Assembly: GCA_918026815.1 (NCBI GenBank)
Contig: CAKJVC010000090.1
Coordinates: 186,001-250,000 of the forward strand
Direction of reading: 5' to 3'
From: Chalara sp. BL73
Taxonomy: Eukaryota > Ascomycota > Leotiomycetes > Helotiales
DNA length: 64,000 bases
In this document: piece after piece, positions 34,501 to 47,959 of the stretch
Numbering within the stretch: position 1 is the stretch's first letter
How the letters are laid out: each line of letters opens with the position of its first letter
The notes under the pieces: generated by a model
What the model was told of the DNA's origin: nothing
Database searches by the model: none
Seen by the model: the letters and a program-made list of their open reading frames with translations, nothing else
Made by a program: the position numbers and the translations under genes

Positions 34501-36003
34501 TGGTCGACATGGGTCTATAGGTAATGGCGCCCAGTCCGGGTCCCACAGTTTATAGAGAACCGGATGTTTCTCGTCGGGGCTAGGTAATATAGTGTGCACA
34601 AGTTCTCCATGCCTTCGGTACCGCAGTTCAAGTTGAGCATCGGCGTTTTTCAGGTCGATTAAGAGCATATTATGTTGTCTGATGTGCGCCTGGTATACTT
34701 TGTCATCCGTAAGTTTTCCATGCGCAGCCTGATGGAAATTTGCCTTCTCTTCATCTGACATTATGTTATATCTGGGCAATGAAGTCTTCTCGATTTCGAG
34801 TTTTTGCATCATAGCTTCTTTCATATTGTCTTTTATCCCGTTATCGTCGGGCAAATATGGCCCAAGAAGGCTTTGCAACTGAAAACTTTCTTGAGGGTCA
34901 GTTACACTTTTAATGAGCTCATTGATTTTCTGCTCATCGCGGTGGACCCTTCTCCTCTTAGCATCCTCCGATGGCTGCAGATCACTGAAGTACCAGTTTC
35001 CTGGTGGGAGAGTGGAATCAACTATGAATTCTGGCCTCCAACCCCGCTTAATTCTGAAGGCAACTCCTGATGCTCTGAGCGTATCTAACCAGGGAATGAA
35101 CACACTGTCAAGTTGATTTCGCAAGCGAACTAGCGCTGCATCATATTTGCCTGCTAGTGCCTGATTTTGATTTTTGGTTGCAAGAAAATTGTTGTGAACC
35201 TGCTTGATGCCTTCTGGTTCGTGCATGTAAAGAAGTTCCTTAAGATGATCTATCTGGTTATTGCTAGGTTCATTGGGTTGTAGTAGTCCATTTATTACAT
35301 CCTCACGCTCCTTCAGATAGTCTGGTAGATTGGGGTCTCGAACTGGCACTATGGGCACAGCATGGCGTCGTGATTGTCCCTCATTCGGGAGTCCATTGCG
35401 ATGTGTCCAATATGGAATCAGAGAAGGCTGGTTGAGCGCCCAATTATAAGCTCGTCCTTCAACATACAAAAGATTATCTTCCTCGTTAACTTGATCTGGA
35501 CTCGTCTGAGCATCTTTCAACAATGCGTCAAAGAATTCCTTTTGGTCGGACGACCTCTCGACAGTAAAAGGTGCATGATCTTGTCGCATTCGACTATCTA
35601 AGCCCCATTGCTCTTGTTCTTCTTGAATTTTTCGGGCATTCTTGATGCTCAGTAGGCGGCTAGAATAGGGCAAGACTGGTAATATTTTCTTGCAGGCATT
35701 TAACCTTGGCGGTGCATCTGCTCGATCTATCCAGTCTCGCTGTACCTTGGCCATAGTAATGACCTTTTTGAGGAGTGGCTTTACATTATCCTCGACAAGA
35801 TCTTCGCTTTGGACGTACTCCAGATACTCTTCTATTTGGGGCAGTTTGCTTTCTGTAAATTTTAGGGACCGATTTGGATCATCGTCTGCCAGGAAGTTGT
35901 ACATGCGCTGGAGTACTTTGGCAGGCGGATCTTGTGGATGGCCTTTGAAAGTCGTCGCCTTGGTTGCATTGACCACGGCAGGATCAGGTGCCGTGCCACC
36001 CAT
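28563..36003 (-). CDS. Giant (about 2,426-residue) degenerate-repeat protein of unknown function
   Basis: I do not recognise this protein. Exons on the minus strand are 36003-31108, 31047-30142, 30082-29161 and 29119-28563, joined by GT-AG introns of 60, 59 and 41 nt; the frame is exact throughout. The first exon alone is 4.9 kb. A loose unit recurs with a helix like ALETQINDLL or ALESDINELLRKF, a middle with paired Leu, an aromatic helix (FIPWLDTLRASG, AYENWCAGLRVTG, WRQWYDQWVSS) and a turn such as TLPPGNWYF, DLPAGVLLYRE or QLPAGSGTYYIYI. Units start near residues 237, 360, 512, 745, 885, 1020 and 1142. The C-terminal third is charged and ends PPRAPRKRRRTS, a plausible nuclear signal. There is no signal peptide and no transmembrane helix. 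The start may lie in an upstream exon (36199-36056). Confidence 0.8.
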
Positions 36004-36055
36004 TCTAAGATAACATGAGTCTCGTTTCGTATGAGCAATATGCCAAGATACTTAC

Positions 36056-36199
36056 CCAGTAGTATTCATATTCCTTAATCAAGTGACGATAATCTATCAT
36101 GAATAGACGACATGGAATGCCAATATCCTCTAGATATATTTTAAATGTCAACAGCCTACTGCGTTGCGAGGTAGTTGTATTTTCTTTCGCATCTGACAA
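36056..36199 (-). other. Candidate first exon of the giant gene
   Basis: A 48-codon frame beginning MSDAKENTTTSQRSR ends at a perfect GTAAGT donor. Joined in phase to an acceptor at 35959 it would replace the first 15 residues of the giant protein. The nearer TTAG acceptor at 36005 is out of phase. Unproven. Confidence 0.35.
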
Positions 36200-38895
36200 A
36201 GGCGGCTGTCATTCGCACAAAGCCATGAAAGGAGCCCGACATGTTGCGAAGCGAGTGTTTCAAAGAGCTACATTCCTTCCGCAAACAACAACCAAACGTA
36301 TGCCATTGGCATAATTATTGATCTTCTTGTGTCCCCTATTGATTCATAGTTCCGAAAAACAATTCGAAATATATGCCATTCCAAACCGTTATGAATATGA
36401 ATTTGTCCCAGACTTCGGTAGGTTTTAGTCTGGTTTGACCGGAGCCACAAGATTTACTTTCTTTCCCGCCTTCTAATGATATGAAACTATTCATACTGTG
36501 GTAAGATTTCCTGACTTTGTGCTGGACATAGGGTGGGACTACATCCATCGAGAAGTGTCATTGGTTTAGGACCTGATCGTCGAAAGTCAACCAAGGCAAT
36601 GCCAAGGGAATAAAGAAGGGAATCTATATTGATGCCTCGTAGAGAAGTTTTGGGCATGATCAAGAACTCGAAACTATCTCAAGGCTCAAGTGCAATCAAG
36701 GAGATTTGAGTAGGCCACGCCTCAAAAAATGCAGGGTACAAGAAGTCCTAGCCAGAAGCTGACAGCTATCAATGTGCAAATCACAACTTCGTGAGCAGTC
36801 ATCTTCGATGAAGCAGGGCAGGGCAACAGAAGACCAATGAAACAACATTCATGCGTAAAGAAATATGGCGACATAGCCCCAGAGGTCGCTGATTTCGTTC
36901 GCGCACATCGGCAGTGCCATGAATATTCCGAACAGTATTTTGTGAATCATGACCAGAAGAAACACTAGGGAACTGGAGTTTGGGCATGTCTAGCAGGATG
37001 CTAAAGGCACTCATTAAATGAACGATATCAGAAGGAGTTTCGTAGTGACTAGAGCTATACTTAGTCTTAAGGGACGTCGCATAACCAGCCCCCCTCCCTC
37101 TCCAATTGCCTCTTGATATTGATCGGGGTGAATTGAAACATGGTACGCTGAAGCTGCTATGAAAGAGGGGATCAAACTTTCATTTTTCTCTCAACAGGAA
37201 AGTCCTGGCCGTCAGATCGTTTCGCTAAGAATCAGGACGAGTTAGATAGCGATTGATGAGAATTAGACGACACAGAAATTCCTCTCTTCCGAAGGCGGGA
37301 ATGAGTTGTCCGTTCATCTCTGCATTCGAGATCTGTTATACAGAAACCAGACTCGATCGTAAAGGTTCTGCCTGATGTGCTAGACCCACGTACGTTTGTG
37401 ACGCTGAAATGTTGGGTCTGTTTTGTATCTGCTTATCTTCCCTCCTTGAATGGAAACAACTGCAACATTCTAGGACCCTGCTGTAGCAAGAAGAAAGCAG
37501 CTTATAGATATGTAAGCCTTGTGATGAATAGTTATCACACGTCTCATCACCAAAACCAATGCTTTGGCGCTTGAAATCTGTTGCTACGCAAAATAATGTA
37601 GAGTGAGCGTCTTTGTAGATAAATTCAACTCTGTATGCACACTGATGTAAGCATCAATCTCAAACCCTGACCTTCTTGCCATTCTTCTACAAAATTCCTC
37701 AGATTCTTCTGCTCTGTTGTTGGATTGCGGGCCAATTTCGGTCCCTTGAGGTATGTAAACAGATACCAAGCCACTTCACACACGATAAATCGATTGGATT
37801 GGTTCCTGCTCCACAACTGTGTAATCCAGCCTTATCGCCTACTGTCAGCCTCGCATAGCCTTTCGCATCCATCGACAATTCAAATGGTTGAACTTTCGAT
37901 CGGAACGCTTCCAAGAATATTCCATGTTAGATAAAGGGCAAACTATCGAAAGGAGAGAAATGATTATGAGATGGAAAAGGAAAGTCGAAGCATGACCAAA
38001 TACAGTAAAGCAATTTGGGGGCGATACGGCAATAGCCCGATTCCCGGAGGATATTATGAGCTCCTGATATCTACAGGGTATGGTACGAACTACCTACGGA
38101 AATTAAAGAAACACGGCTCAAGGCTTCTGAATTCGGAGATGATCTCGTCTCACGGGCCAAGAACCAGACATTCTAGAAGTGTCTGTTCGCACAGGTCTCA
38201 CGGTTGCTATGGCAGAGGTGTAAGAAATCTGCGAGTTTGGAAGGCGGCGGATGACGAAGGGAAGAATGTTGCTTGCAAGCTTTGTTCATTATACTATCTA
38301 ATAGTAGCAAAGGTGCATCTGCCATTAATGATGCGCAATCATATACAGACAGAGGCAGCCTCAGCATCGGGGTGTCTTCCACCACCACAGGTAGACTTCG
38401 GTATTGTTGTCGTCAATTTCAATACCGTGAGGACTCCAGCTTCACAATGCCTCATTCGCCGATTACTGTCTGGCTCAGCTTCTTTGCCCGTAGTGTAGCA
38501 ATCTAAACCAGTCCATTCTTTTCCCACCCCTTCCCATGTCCATCATTGCTTATTTTTGGTTCAGAACCATGGCGCTCAATATGTGCTATGCAGAATGGTG
38601 TTGCTGAATTGTGTCTGTCTCTCGCGGAGGAGACCAGGTAAACAAAAAAAGAAAATAAATGAAAACCGCTAACTGGAAACGCAACTGGAAAGAAAAGTCC
38701 AGAAGAGATCGCTAATGCCGATTTAATAACGGAGGAAACGCTTATGCCAGGAAATTTTGGGGAATCTTTTTCGCAACACATGGACGGGTACAAATTTTTG
38801 ATATACATCAGGTGGTCGTTCTGTGAGAGATATTGTCCAGAACGCAAGGAGTATGTCCCCTTCGTCATAACATGTGGAGGGTTATGCTTGACCTT
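36200..38895. other. Intergenic between two minus-strand genes
   Basis: Upstream region of the giant gene and 3' side of the cyclin gene. Frames here (for example 37971-38498) lack homology, splice support or codon regularity. The cyclin 3' end lies left of 38896. Confidence 0.5.
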
Positions 38896-40117
38896 CTAAT
38901 GCATCATCGCATCATGTTGGTATGACTGGTAGTGTGACGTTTGGACGTATGGGTTGTTTTGTTGTGGGGTAGGCGTAACAGGGCATCGAGGAACCTGTTG
39001 GGGATAGCCACCATGAACGAAGTACTCCCCATCCGGGGTAATAGGAGGTGTCATGTAACCATTAGCCATGTTCCCATAAGGGCCATTCGACTTTTGCGGT
39101 GTGCCAGGGAACATGTCCATAGTGGAGGTACGTTTGTGAAGCACTTCAGCAGGTGGAGTTGGAGGATTGGCACGGCGGCTGATGGCTTCTTGGTGCCGGA
39201 GGAAGTTCTCAAGCAGGACCGAAACGCGCGATAGATGAGGAGTGGCATATTTTCTCATCAGGACTTGGGATGGCTTCTCAAGCTTTTGTGAGAGAAGCAG
39301 TAGAGTCATGTTTTCGGTATGATCGTGGCTTTCCAGAGCATCAGGGCGGTGCAAGATACCACGAGCAAGAGCCAAAGAAACTCGAGCCATAACCGAAGGT
39401 TTGCTTCCAACAAAATCTTTGTGGTAGAGAGCAATTTCACTAAGATAAAGTGCCATGTTCTCCACTTCAAGATCATCCGAGGTCTCCTTCAATTCCAGTT
39501 GCATCCACGTATCCACGGTTGGGTGTCCAATGGTCCAGTCCAACGTGTTTAGTACGTGCCATTCCATCTGAGTGAACATCTCCTCGTCGTAAAGCGAGCA
39601 GCACATTGACTTGAGTTCCTTGATCATTGGTACACGCTCCTTCCTGTCTCCATACTTGGCAGCAATCAATAAAGCAGCACACCCAACCAGTTGGTAGTGA
39701 CGCTTGTAAACTACACGCCTTGAGCAATATCTATCCAGGAGGTTAACGGCAAGATAAAGAGTCTCGTTAAGCAATTGAAATGCAGCATGGGCCTCAATAA
39801 GGAAATCGATGAGATATGGTCTCATGAACCATTGGATCTCCTGCTGGATATCAATCGAAGCAACATCTGGTAACGTCTCGTTCTGTGCAGAGTTAGCTAG
39901 GAACTTTCGGATATATTTCAGGCGTAATGACCTCCATCTGCTGCATGTGCTCAACGATGTCTTCCAAATAAGTATCACAAGCTTGTCTTGATAACTCGTC
40001 TGCCATAGCTTGTTGTCTCCGGCGGCCCAGTTCTTTCATTTTTTCTTGGCTTGTCTGGAGATAGCTAGGTTGGTGAGACTCCACAAAGAATGTATCACAG
40101 GCCGGACGGGCAGCCAT
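38896..40117 (-). CDS. cln1: G1/S-specific cyclin (CLN type)
   Basis: CLN cyclins bind Cdc28/Cdc2-type kinase to drive entry into S phase. Two exons, 40117-39932 and 39882-38896, give 390 residues; the intron starts GTCATT, has GCTAACT and ends GCACAG. The cyclin box is unmistakable: LPDVASIDIQQEIQWFMRPY, then LLDRYCSRRVVYKRHYQLVG, AALLIAAKYGDRKERVP and FTQMEWHVLNTLDWTIGHPT. The C-terminal cyclin fold follows (MALYLSEIALYHKDFVGSKP). The tail is Pro/Gln/Tyr-rich with several Ser/Thr-Pro sites (PGTPQK, TPPITPDGEYF, CPVTPTPQQN), fitting phosphorylation-driven turnover. It looks complete. A long gene-free region upstream suggests an extended promoter or leader, as is usual for fungal CLN genes, but I cannot map its start. 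Confidence 0.93.
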
Positions 40118-41312
40118 GATGTACAGATAAGAGATGTTCCAAGGTGCGAAGCGTTTGTAAAGGTGATATTGAATGAATGGACGTCAAGTTCTCCAGGAGC
40201 TTCGACCGACAGTGCTCGGCGGACACTGGATGGGAGTAAATGAATGTACGAGTAGCTCAAAGACTGAGGTACTGGAAGATGTCGTCCGAATTAGAAAAAT
40301 TAGAGAGTATGTGAGGTTGAGGAAAAAATGGACGTTCCGGTTGGAAGTGGAAGGCTACCGTGAACCGTAGGACAGCTTTTTTGACAAATCTGATGAGACG
40401 TTAACAAGGCTCAATTGAAACTTAATGTATAAAATGATATGATGTCCAGACGTTCGAAAGTACTTGAAGGGGTTGGCAGAAAGAAAATTTGTGGAGCGGA
40501 GAATTCCATTTAAAAGGAGTACACACCAAGCGTGAGTGGAAAATGACAGCGGCTAGATTCACACAATGTGATGTTCCCTTGCCGACGTATATCCGGACTG
40601 ATATGTATACTATGAGAGCGATGGCAGGATGAACGAGCTAACGTCTCCAACCTTTGCTTCTCTTGTACGGTGCGTGCCGAGGGGGTAGATGTGGTCTGGG
40701 GAATGCAGCAGATAGGCGACCGTTGGCATGTAGATGCTAGGCAGGGAGAACAAATTAGCTGTTGATCCTAGATTCTCAATGATTCTAAAGGCATGAGAGG
40801 GCTCACCTTTTTTAAGTCGTGAATCTTGTGCTTTGCTTTGGTGGAGCGTAATCTTAATTTTGAATTATCTCCAACGTAGGCCTAGAAAATTCTGGACGAA
40901 ACGTGAGATTATTGATCAGATGGTACCCGATAATTCTTTCAAATGATCGTGAAGAATTGGCCACAGTCTACCGATGAAGGTGAAGGGGTGGAAAGCTGAA
41001 GAGTTGAAAGTGAAGGTGAGGGTGGTGGAACGACGAATGGTGCGGTCCAAAACCCGAACAGGGATTGATTGTGAAGTATCAATCAAGACTCGGGGCGTCG
41101 GAATAGGCGGATTGATGGGTGTGGTGATGGTGTGGTTGTGAACTCACTTCCTTGGGATATTCTGACAGTTACGGCCTGACGAGACGAAGTTTGGTGATGC
41201 AGTCTAGCATGACCAAAATTCAGGAGCACCTCGACTTCTACGTAACCAGCTGTCAATTCGTCCACAAGGGTTCCTCCTGTCCCTCTAATGATGATAATAT
41301 CGAGGGTCTATC
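40118..41312. other. Upstream region of cln1
   Basis: No gene here. It is the probable promoter and long leader of cln1. Several short frames occur on the minus strand and could be upstream ORFs, but none is supported. Confidence 0.5.
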
Positions 41313-41347
41313 GGAGGGGGGAGGAGAGGAGAGGAGAGGAGGGAGGA
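41313..41347 (+). repeat. Pure purine tract (GGAGA repeats)
   Basis: 35 consecutive purines built on GAGGA units, about 1.2 kb upstream of the cln1 start. On the cln1 sense strand this is a CT-rich tract of the kind found in fungal promoters. Confidence 0.8.
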
Positions 41348-44051
41348 TGAAGAGAGGTTAAAGGGAATGGAGAGATCGAAGCTGAAGTCAGTAGGAGTAG
41401 TAAGTAACGAACGGAACAGTCGAGTTTGGCACTGGTGCTCCTATTAGTCGGGGCTAGGCCGAATATGGAAATCAGGTTCTTGAACTGCAGATTGCTTGGA
41501 GCTGGGATTAAAAGACTGGGAACAAGGAAGAGGGGCATCCAGGTCACGGCAATATCACTGGCTGGCGGTGCTTGGGGCGTTGCTGCAGTGGTGTCAGCAG
41601 TGGATCGTGTTAGTGACTGTAGGGCCACTCAAGCGGTTTTGCTGGGGGATGCATCATACCCGGCTGAGAGGAGTAGGCCCCTACAGTGTAGAGCCACAAA
41701 CCTTGAACAACAGTTCGCGTTCGCTTCTATTACTGGCCGCCAGGCACACGCATCAAAGGCTTCAAGTGCTTTTTTTTTTCTTTCGCGTTTTGGCGGCGTT
41801 GCACTTTGGGCCGTGAGAAGGGTGCGAGAGCTGGAGCTTTGTGCAGCCCATCTCCACAAAGGGAAACACGCAAGGCCGGCATGGCAGAATCGGCAGCAAG
41901 GTAGGCGACAACAAGGTTTTGGATGGCCCTTGATAGCCTCATGGATTGGTGCTATTCCCATCTACTGCCTGTATTGTATTGGCCGCATTGGTACATTCGT
42001 GAGGCAACTGATCCCGCTTGCTAAACACACGCACGCATCTGCTTCTATTTCAGATTCAGGGAATCGAGCACGCCCATCTTTCTGGATATATATTCCGGTA
42101 AATAATTGTCAAAAACGGATCTATGGATACCTTGGCATTTCAGCACGATTCGCGGAGAAAGTAATACAGTAAGATCGATTTCCTTGGATAACTCTGTGCA
42201 CATTTTTAATTTGCATTTATACAAACACGCAAATAATGCATCTACAACTTCTCTGTCCAGCCTTTCCGTCGGCCACCTTCTGATGGCCATTCTAGCTGGC
42301 AACGGTGGTTTGACCCCTCATGCTGCTGTCCGTCATCATTCGTGATCTTCAGAGGTTCGAATCATGGCACTACCGCAGCTATGGTTGACATCTTGCAGTG
42401 GTGGTCTGCATAAGAACGACCTTATGCATGAGTGGATGGGTCAAAAGGCTCTGGCCGAGCACGAGACTGAACAAATCAACAGCACATAAACAATGAATCA
42501 TCAGACCGACATCCTGCACACAATCAAAACAAAGTCAGATGAGATCCAGCAATCAATTGCATTGTTGTCCACAATGAAAACGTTCTATCGTGGGCCACTG
42601 CATAAGGCCATACGTGTTTCGTGACCCCCATGTTCCCAGATCTCAGGGTGGCCCAGCCTCATTAGAGGGACCTCATAGTCTGGATAGCTTCCTGCATAAT
42701 CAAACAATTACTGTTTCTTCATGCTAACAATGTAATAATTCAATACTCTCTGATTTCCGTGATCCTCCGTCTCCCGAATTGGGTGACTTCTTTCTTCTAG
42801 CGAATTTGATAATCCCTATGTTCTGAGTCTTTCACAAGCCTGAAGACCCTCTTAACCAAGGCTTCAATTAGCAAACCAGTCTGGGGGCTATTTCAACCCC
42901 TCAATCGGCGCGAACCCCTCTCGGTCGGTAGGGTCAGCTAAGTATGGCGCTGACATAAAATATACAAGTGCGGACCAGTGAGGCCAATCGCAAAATCTGT
43001 GAACAAGCTCCTGAAACTTGCTTGAGCTTCTCTGTGTGGACACCAGACGGTCGGTTCGACTGTTATCGGGGTTCCTGAACGGCTGATTGGCTTTCGTGGA
43101 CTTGAGATCACGCAACCAACCTCCTCTTTATCATGTTCGCAACATGTATTACGACATTGAAAGAACTCCGCAAAGCATAATCTCTCTTACGCATCTAGCT
43201 GCTCCTTTTAATTGAGACTTTGAGGGGAAGTTTGCGAGAGCTTTGGCTCCCAACCTAGATGAATCGTTTTTCTTATGGCGTTCATTGCCCCTGGCAGGGG
43301 CATAGAAGAGAAGGAACATTCGACCAGAATTTAAACACTCCACTCGTTTGCATAAATCCACAGCTTCAGCTACGTCATAGATCACCTTACGATTAAGAAT
43401 TTCAAAAATATTCTGATCAAAAGGAGGCCATTTCACATCTCGTAGATTGTTCACAGCAGTACGGAATTCGGGATATTAGCAATGCGATATTGTGGGGGGA
43501 AGAGTCCACGAAAGTTAACATGCTCGGTAGGATGTTATTCCACAGGTATAGTCGCTTAAGCGCATGTTCATAAAACGAAGCAAGCATCTGGGTTTATACT
43601 CTTGGTAGCGGCCCTTTTAAGCAATCACACTATGAACTTTCAGGCTATTGACCACTCCAACCATTCACAAGAGATTCCATCATTAACTCAAGCAAGTGTA
43701 TGGGTGGGTTCTTGCACAGAAAACGTATCAATTCCATGGTTCCATCGCTACAGTGTTGAAGTCGTGGATCTTAGCTGTGGAGTTAAGGGAGGTGTCTTCC
43801 ACTTAATCTTTAACCTCTTGAACCTTGGGCTTGTCTATCTAGAACGTACCGCTGCTCAGCACGTTTCAGGGGGCGAAAGACATCAAGCCCATAAGGCTAG
43901 ACATTCCTCCATGCCTAGATCCTACTTCTTTTAAGGAAGATGAGTCGACGCAAACCTGCATTCGACTTGGCATTAAACACACGTACTGGACTTTGATCAC
44001 GAGGCTCAAATGATTGCTGCATTCAATGTGCCATAAGTGAAGCTCCCTTTC

Positions 44052-44068
44052 TTTTTTTTTTTTTTTTT
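44052..44068 (+). repeat. Poly-T run (17 nt)
   Basis: Seventeen consecutive T within the gene-poor region. Confidence 0.8.
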
Positions 44069-44949
44069 CCCCTAATCTTTTGGACTAAAATAGCATTTTG
44101 GAATCTGGCTTCCCCAGCCACATCCCCCCCATATAATCCCTACTAGCTCCCGCACTTCAGCCTCATCCAGTTCACTCCTTCCCCTTGTCGTGTTCCCCCT
44201 GTCCGCATCCCGCAGGGAATAGACGCGTCAACCTCCAATCAGAGAACAGTCGTGCGGCTCGGAGATGATTGTGTTTTCAATCTCACGTGTCGTGCATCAA
44301 AAAGCAAATTTTGGAATCTTGTGCCCCTCAGGAGGACTAATTGTGAAGCACTTCATGACTAGATGTGACGATAGCTTCACGGATTTCCGGCCTCACCGCC
44401 AAGCAGAGTTTTTTTCTTCCAAGCCCACTCTGGATGACTGATGCTGCACTTTGTGGGTTGACAATGCAGCAAAAAAATCTGGATTCATGTGTCAGAGGGA
44501 AGAGAAGTTTTTTTATTACGCGTTGCATTGACTCCAGTTTCGAGCGGAAGAGGGAAAGAAACAAAAAAGTTCCACGATCCTTGGTAAAATGCAACATTAT
44601 GGTCAAAACTACTGGAAGCTACCTCACTAAGCTGGATTTACCTCACGGGCGCAACATAACACTGGGATCCGCAGGTGCTTTGGCACAATACCTGTCTGAT
44701 GTACATGAGTACTCGGTCAGCTTACTCAGGCTCAAGTAAGGGCTGCAATTGGCCGTGAAAATAAGAGTTCAGACCCCGCGTTTTTGAATAATTACCATGG
44801 AAGTTCTTGTACTCATTCGCATGTTGGGCCAACAATTGACTTTCCCAGGGACAGGGCAATGTGAAAGGGGTACATGCCAAGCTCTACAATCTGAGCACAA
44901 TTGGGACCAGCAAAACTAGTTACGACCGGCAGTTGACGACTCTATTCGC

Positions 44950-44982
44950 AATAATAATAATAATAATAATGATAATAATAAT
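44950..44982 (+). repeat. AAT trinucleotide microsatellite
   Basis: About eleven AAT units with one interruption (GAT). Confidence 0.85.
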
Positions 44983-47959
44983 CGCACCTGTGCTTAATCT
45001 TCCTTGAGAGATTGATTGATTCATTATTGATATTCTGAGTTTTTATGACGGCATTTCGCATCTCGTACGCCGAACTAGTCTCTGCCAGTCCATATATAGC
45101 ATAGCTGGCCTCGCATTCTATCGTACTGGCGTTCGGGGATGGCCGTATCCAACGACACTAAGGTCCTTCTCAGCAGCCAAGCTTTCTCCATAGCACAGTA
45201 TACAATACACTACTTACGACGGTAAGGCTATGGTATGGATCCCCGAATCTCCATCACATCGCGTCATTACGCGACTACACGCGTATATGGCACCGCTGCA
45301 TCTCTCACCGAAATTAGACACCACCAAGGATTCCAAAAGCAAGAAACGGATGTGCAAGCGCCAGAACCAGCCGATGGGAACAGGCTTTGATAGGCGTTCA
45401 CGCTCGCTGTCTGGCTTACTTACTGCATTCAGCAATCTCCAGCTTGATCATCACCCAACATTGGCACCAACGCCGAGTCAATGGCGGGAACTGGGGCTCA
45501 ATCACCAACCACCATAGCAAAGTTTGGCGTTTTGATCAGCAGCATGTATGACATGCAATGTGGTAGAGATCCTCGACCTCCTTCTCGTGGCAGAAAAGCA
45601 CACCCTTTGTGACCTGAATGCTCACCATCCGCAGCCAGATGAGATTAGGGACAATTTAGCCGCTACTGCTGTATCGGCACCTCTCGTAACCCACAGACGA
45701 TGTGAATCGGTAAGAGAATAACTAAGCTGTCGACCTGGCAAGGGCGGCTCAGAATTGGCCCTGAACCCCGCGTCGCAGATACACTATTCTTACCAGCCGG
45801 AGGTAAGATGGAAAGGTGACGAATTGACTACTCGAATCACATCACACACTGCCGCAGACTCAACTGATAAACAACGCCTCGGCAAATAAAGAGTAGCCTT
45901 GTGGACGCGGCACCGATATCATTATATCCACGCCACGTTTTGCAAGCCCTCATCATGAAAACAAAATCCAGGTCGCTTCCGCGGCCACAGACGATCAAGA
46001 GGTTGTGACCAGGTGGCCTGGCCTGGCCTGGCTAGCTATCGATAAGTAAATAAATAAACAGAATTCCCATGCGGCACGAATTATCCATGGAGTTGGATTC
46101 AAATATGCGGGAGCAAGTTAACCTTGTTTGTTTGGGGGGGTAGGATGCAACCTTAAAACAGGTATTCTTGGTATTTGCTTTCAAGAAAAAAGGTAAGTTA
46201 GAGGCTGGGAATCACGCGTTCATAACGCGACTTTCCTTGTGCATATTCACGCGCATGCAATTTACTTGTTTCCTTTTTGGCTTGGTTGGACATGCTGTGG
46301 CTGAACAATCCCCTTGCGCCACATCTCGGAAGAACCTCTTTCAGCTACCCTATAGTTTATCCTTGATATTCATTGCTCTTGATCCATCCATCGAACCATC
46401 TATTTAGCCATCCGAACAATAACAAGGCACAGCAAAAAATGTCCGACGGACATGACCAGGCGCCTTTTTGTCCACTTCTCGCCGAATAAAAGCCCTCCCA
46501 TCAGCTCGTGCAGTAGCATCGAATGCAGCATGCAGAGCTTCATTTCCTGCTTTTTATTCTTTATTGGAAAACGAAGGCGCGTAATGTGAGAAACGACTTG
46601 TTGTCCAGTTTGCTGGAAAGTTCCCAGCCGATCTCTAAATCTTGTTCTGCAGCATTTCTAGAAGGCTTTCTACCCCTCGCAAATTATGGTTGTTCTGCGT
46701 TGTCCAAATGCTCATTTCGCTTGGTTTGTGAGGCTTGCTCAACCTCCTTTTCTTTATGGCCAGTGATGCAAAAATAGGGGTGGCGAGCATCTCGCATGTT
46801 GTACCCATTGGTGGGAATCGGCTCTCAGTTCTGCAGATTTGTAATGAAGACAAATCATTAAAGTCGTGTTGTCATGCATGCAGACGCCATCAAACATGCC
46901 GGAGCCTATAATGCACATGTTGCACGTGAGCTCACAGGGACAATATCAAGACCTTGCGAGCAATGTAGCGCCAGGTTGAGATTGACTGGAAAGTTTGGAA
47001 TGAAACGGATTTGTGCAGCGTAAGGTACTGTTCCTATCAGTCTTGTATAGATATCATGACTAAATGTCACTGAAGGTAGCAAACACCTTACATCCTTATT
47101 GTTTGCTTTTGTCACCTAAGCAGTATAGCTACCTTAACTAATCCATGGCCAACGTTAATTTGATTCGCATTATAAGGATGCGACTTGAGCCCTAATCAGC
47201 GGCATCGAACAGTCATGCCATCGAGAAAAGCTACCGCAGCCATCTCTCTGGCCCACCAGTCCTGTGGCAGGCTGACCGCACTCAAAGATCATGATTGTGC
47301 ACAATGAAAGCCATGCAAAGAGCTGGGTATAATGATACAGTGAGCTGAATCAGGGGCAAGTTATCTTCAGGCTGTGACTTCCTTGTCTATAGGGGCACAA
47401 CCGTAGGTGTGATCAGCCCACAAGTGAGAGAGCTGCTCGAAGGAGGGCATCTCTGAAATTTGATTGCAAAGATTTTTGGCCAGGAGAACTACCTTACCCT
47501 ATCCCCAGCGGTTGACAGTGGTTTCAAAGGTCCCAGCTCAAACAATGCAAATAATTGGGATACCAGTTCATCCGAGTTATTTTTCAATGGCAGTATTATA
47601 GTCTTGTTGCAAGATATTAGACCGTCGCAGTTGGCATAAAATAAGGCGTGATGTTCGAAATGAAGATGCTATACAGCATAAAAGCGTACCTGTTCTCTAT
47701 CAGTGCCTGCAATCACTTTCGCTTTCTCATTAATCATGGCGAGCTTGTTTCGAGACTAATGTTCATAGCTAAACAGGCAGCCCAAGTATTTTCAAGCATA
47801 CAAGTGTAACGATATTTGTATGAAAATTCATCCAAGGTCCTCGCAATCGATACACGCTTTCATTTAGTAGCAGATGTGCAAGTGTACAGAATAACATCGA
47901 TGAGCCTATACCAGCTATCCGCATAGTCATAAGCGACTGCTTGCAAGTATCCTGTGAGG

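Larger units (their letters stand above)
41348..47959. other. Gene-poor region with simple repeats
   Basis: About 6.6 kb without a gene I can support. A 248-codon frame at 41426-42172 opens at TTG and includes a poly-Phe made by a T-run, so it is probably chance. Frames near 43149-43454 and 43602-43934 lack good starts and homology. GGCCT repeats lie at about 46017-46030 and TAAA repeats near 46047. Confidence 0.5.

Noticed and set aside
41426..42172. A 248-codon plus-strand frame
   Set aside because: It opens at TTG, its composition is irregular with poly-Phe from a T-run, and no domain or splice context supports it.
42351..42362. B-box-like AGGTTCGAATC, possible tRNA
   Set aside because: Flanks do not form a T stem and no acceptor or D arm is present.
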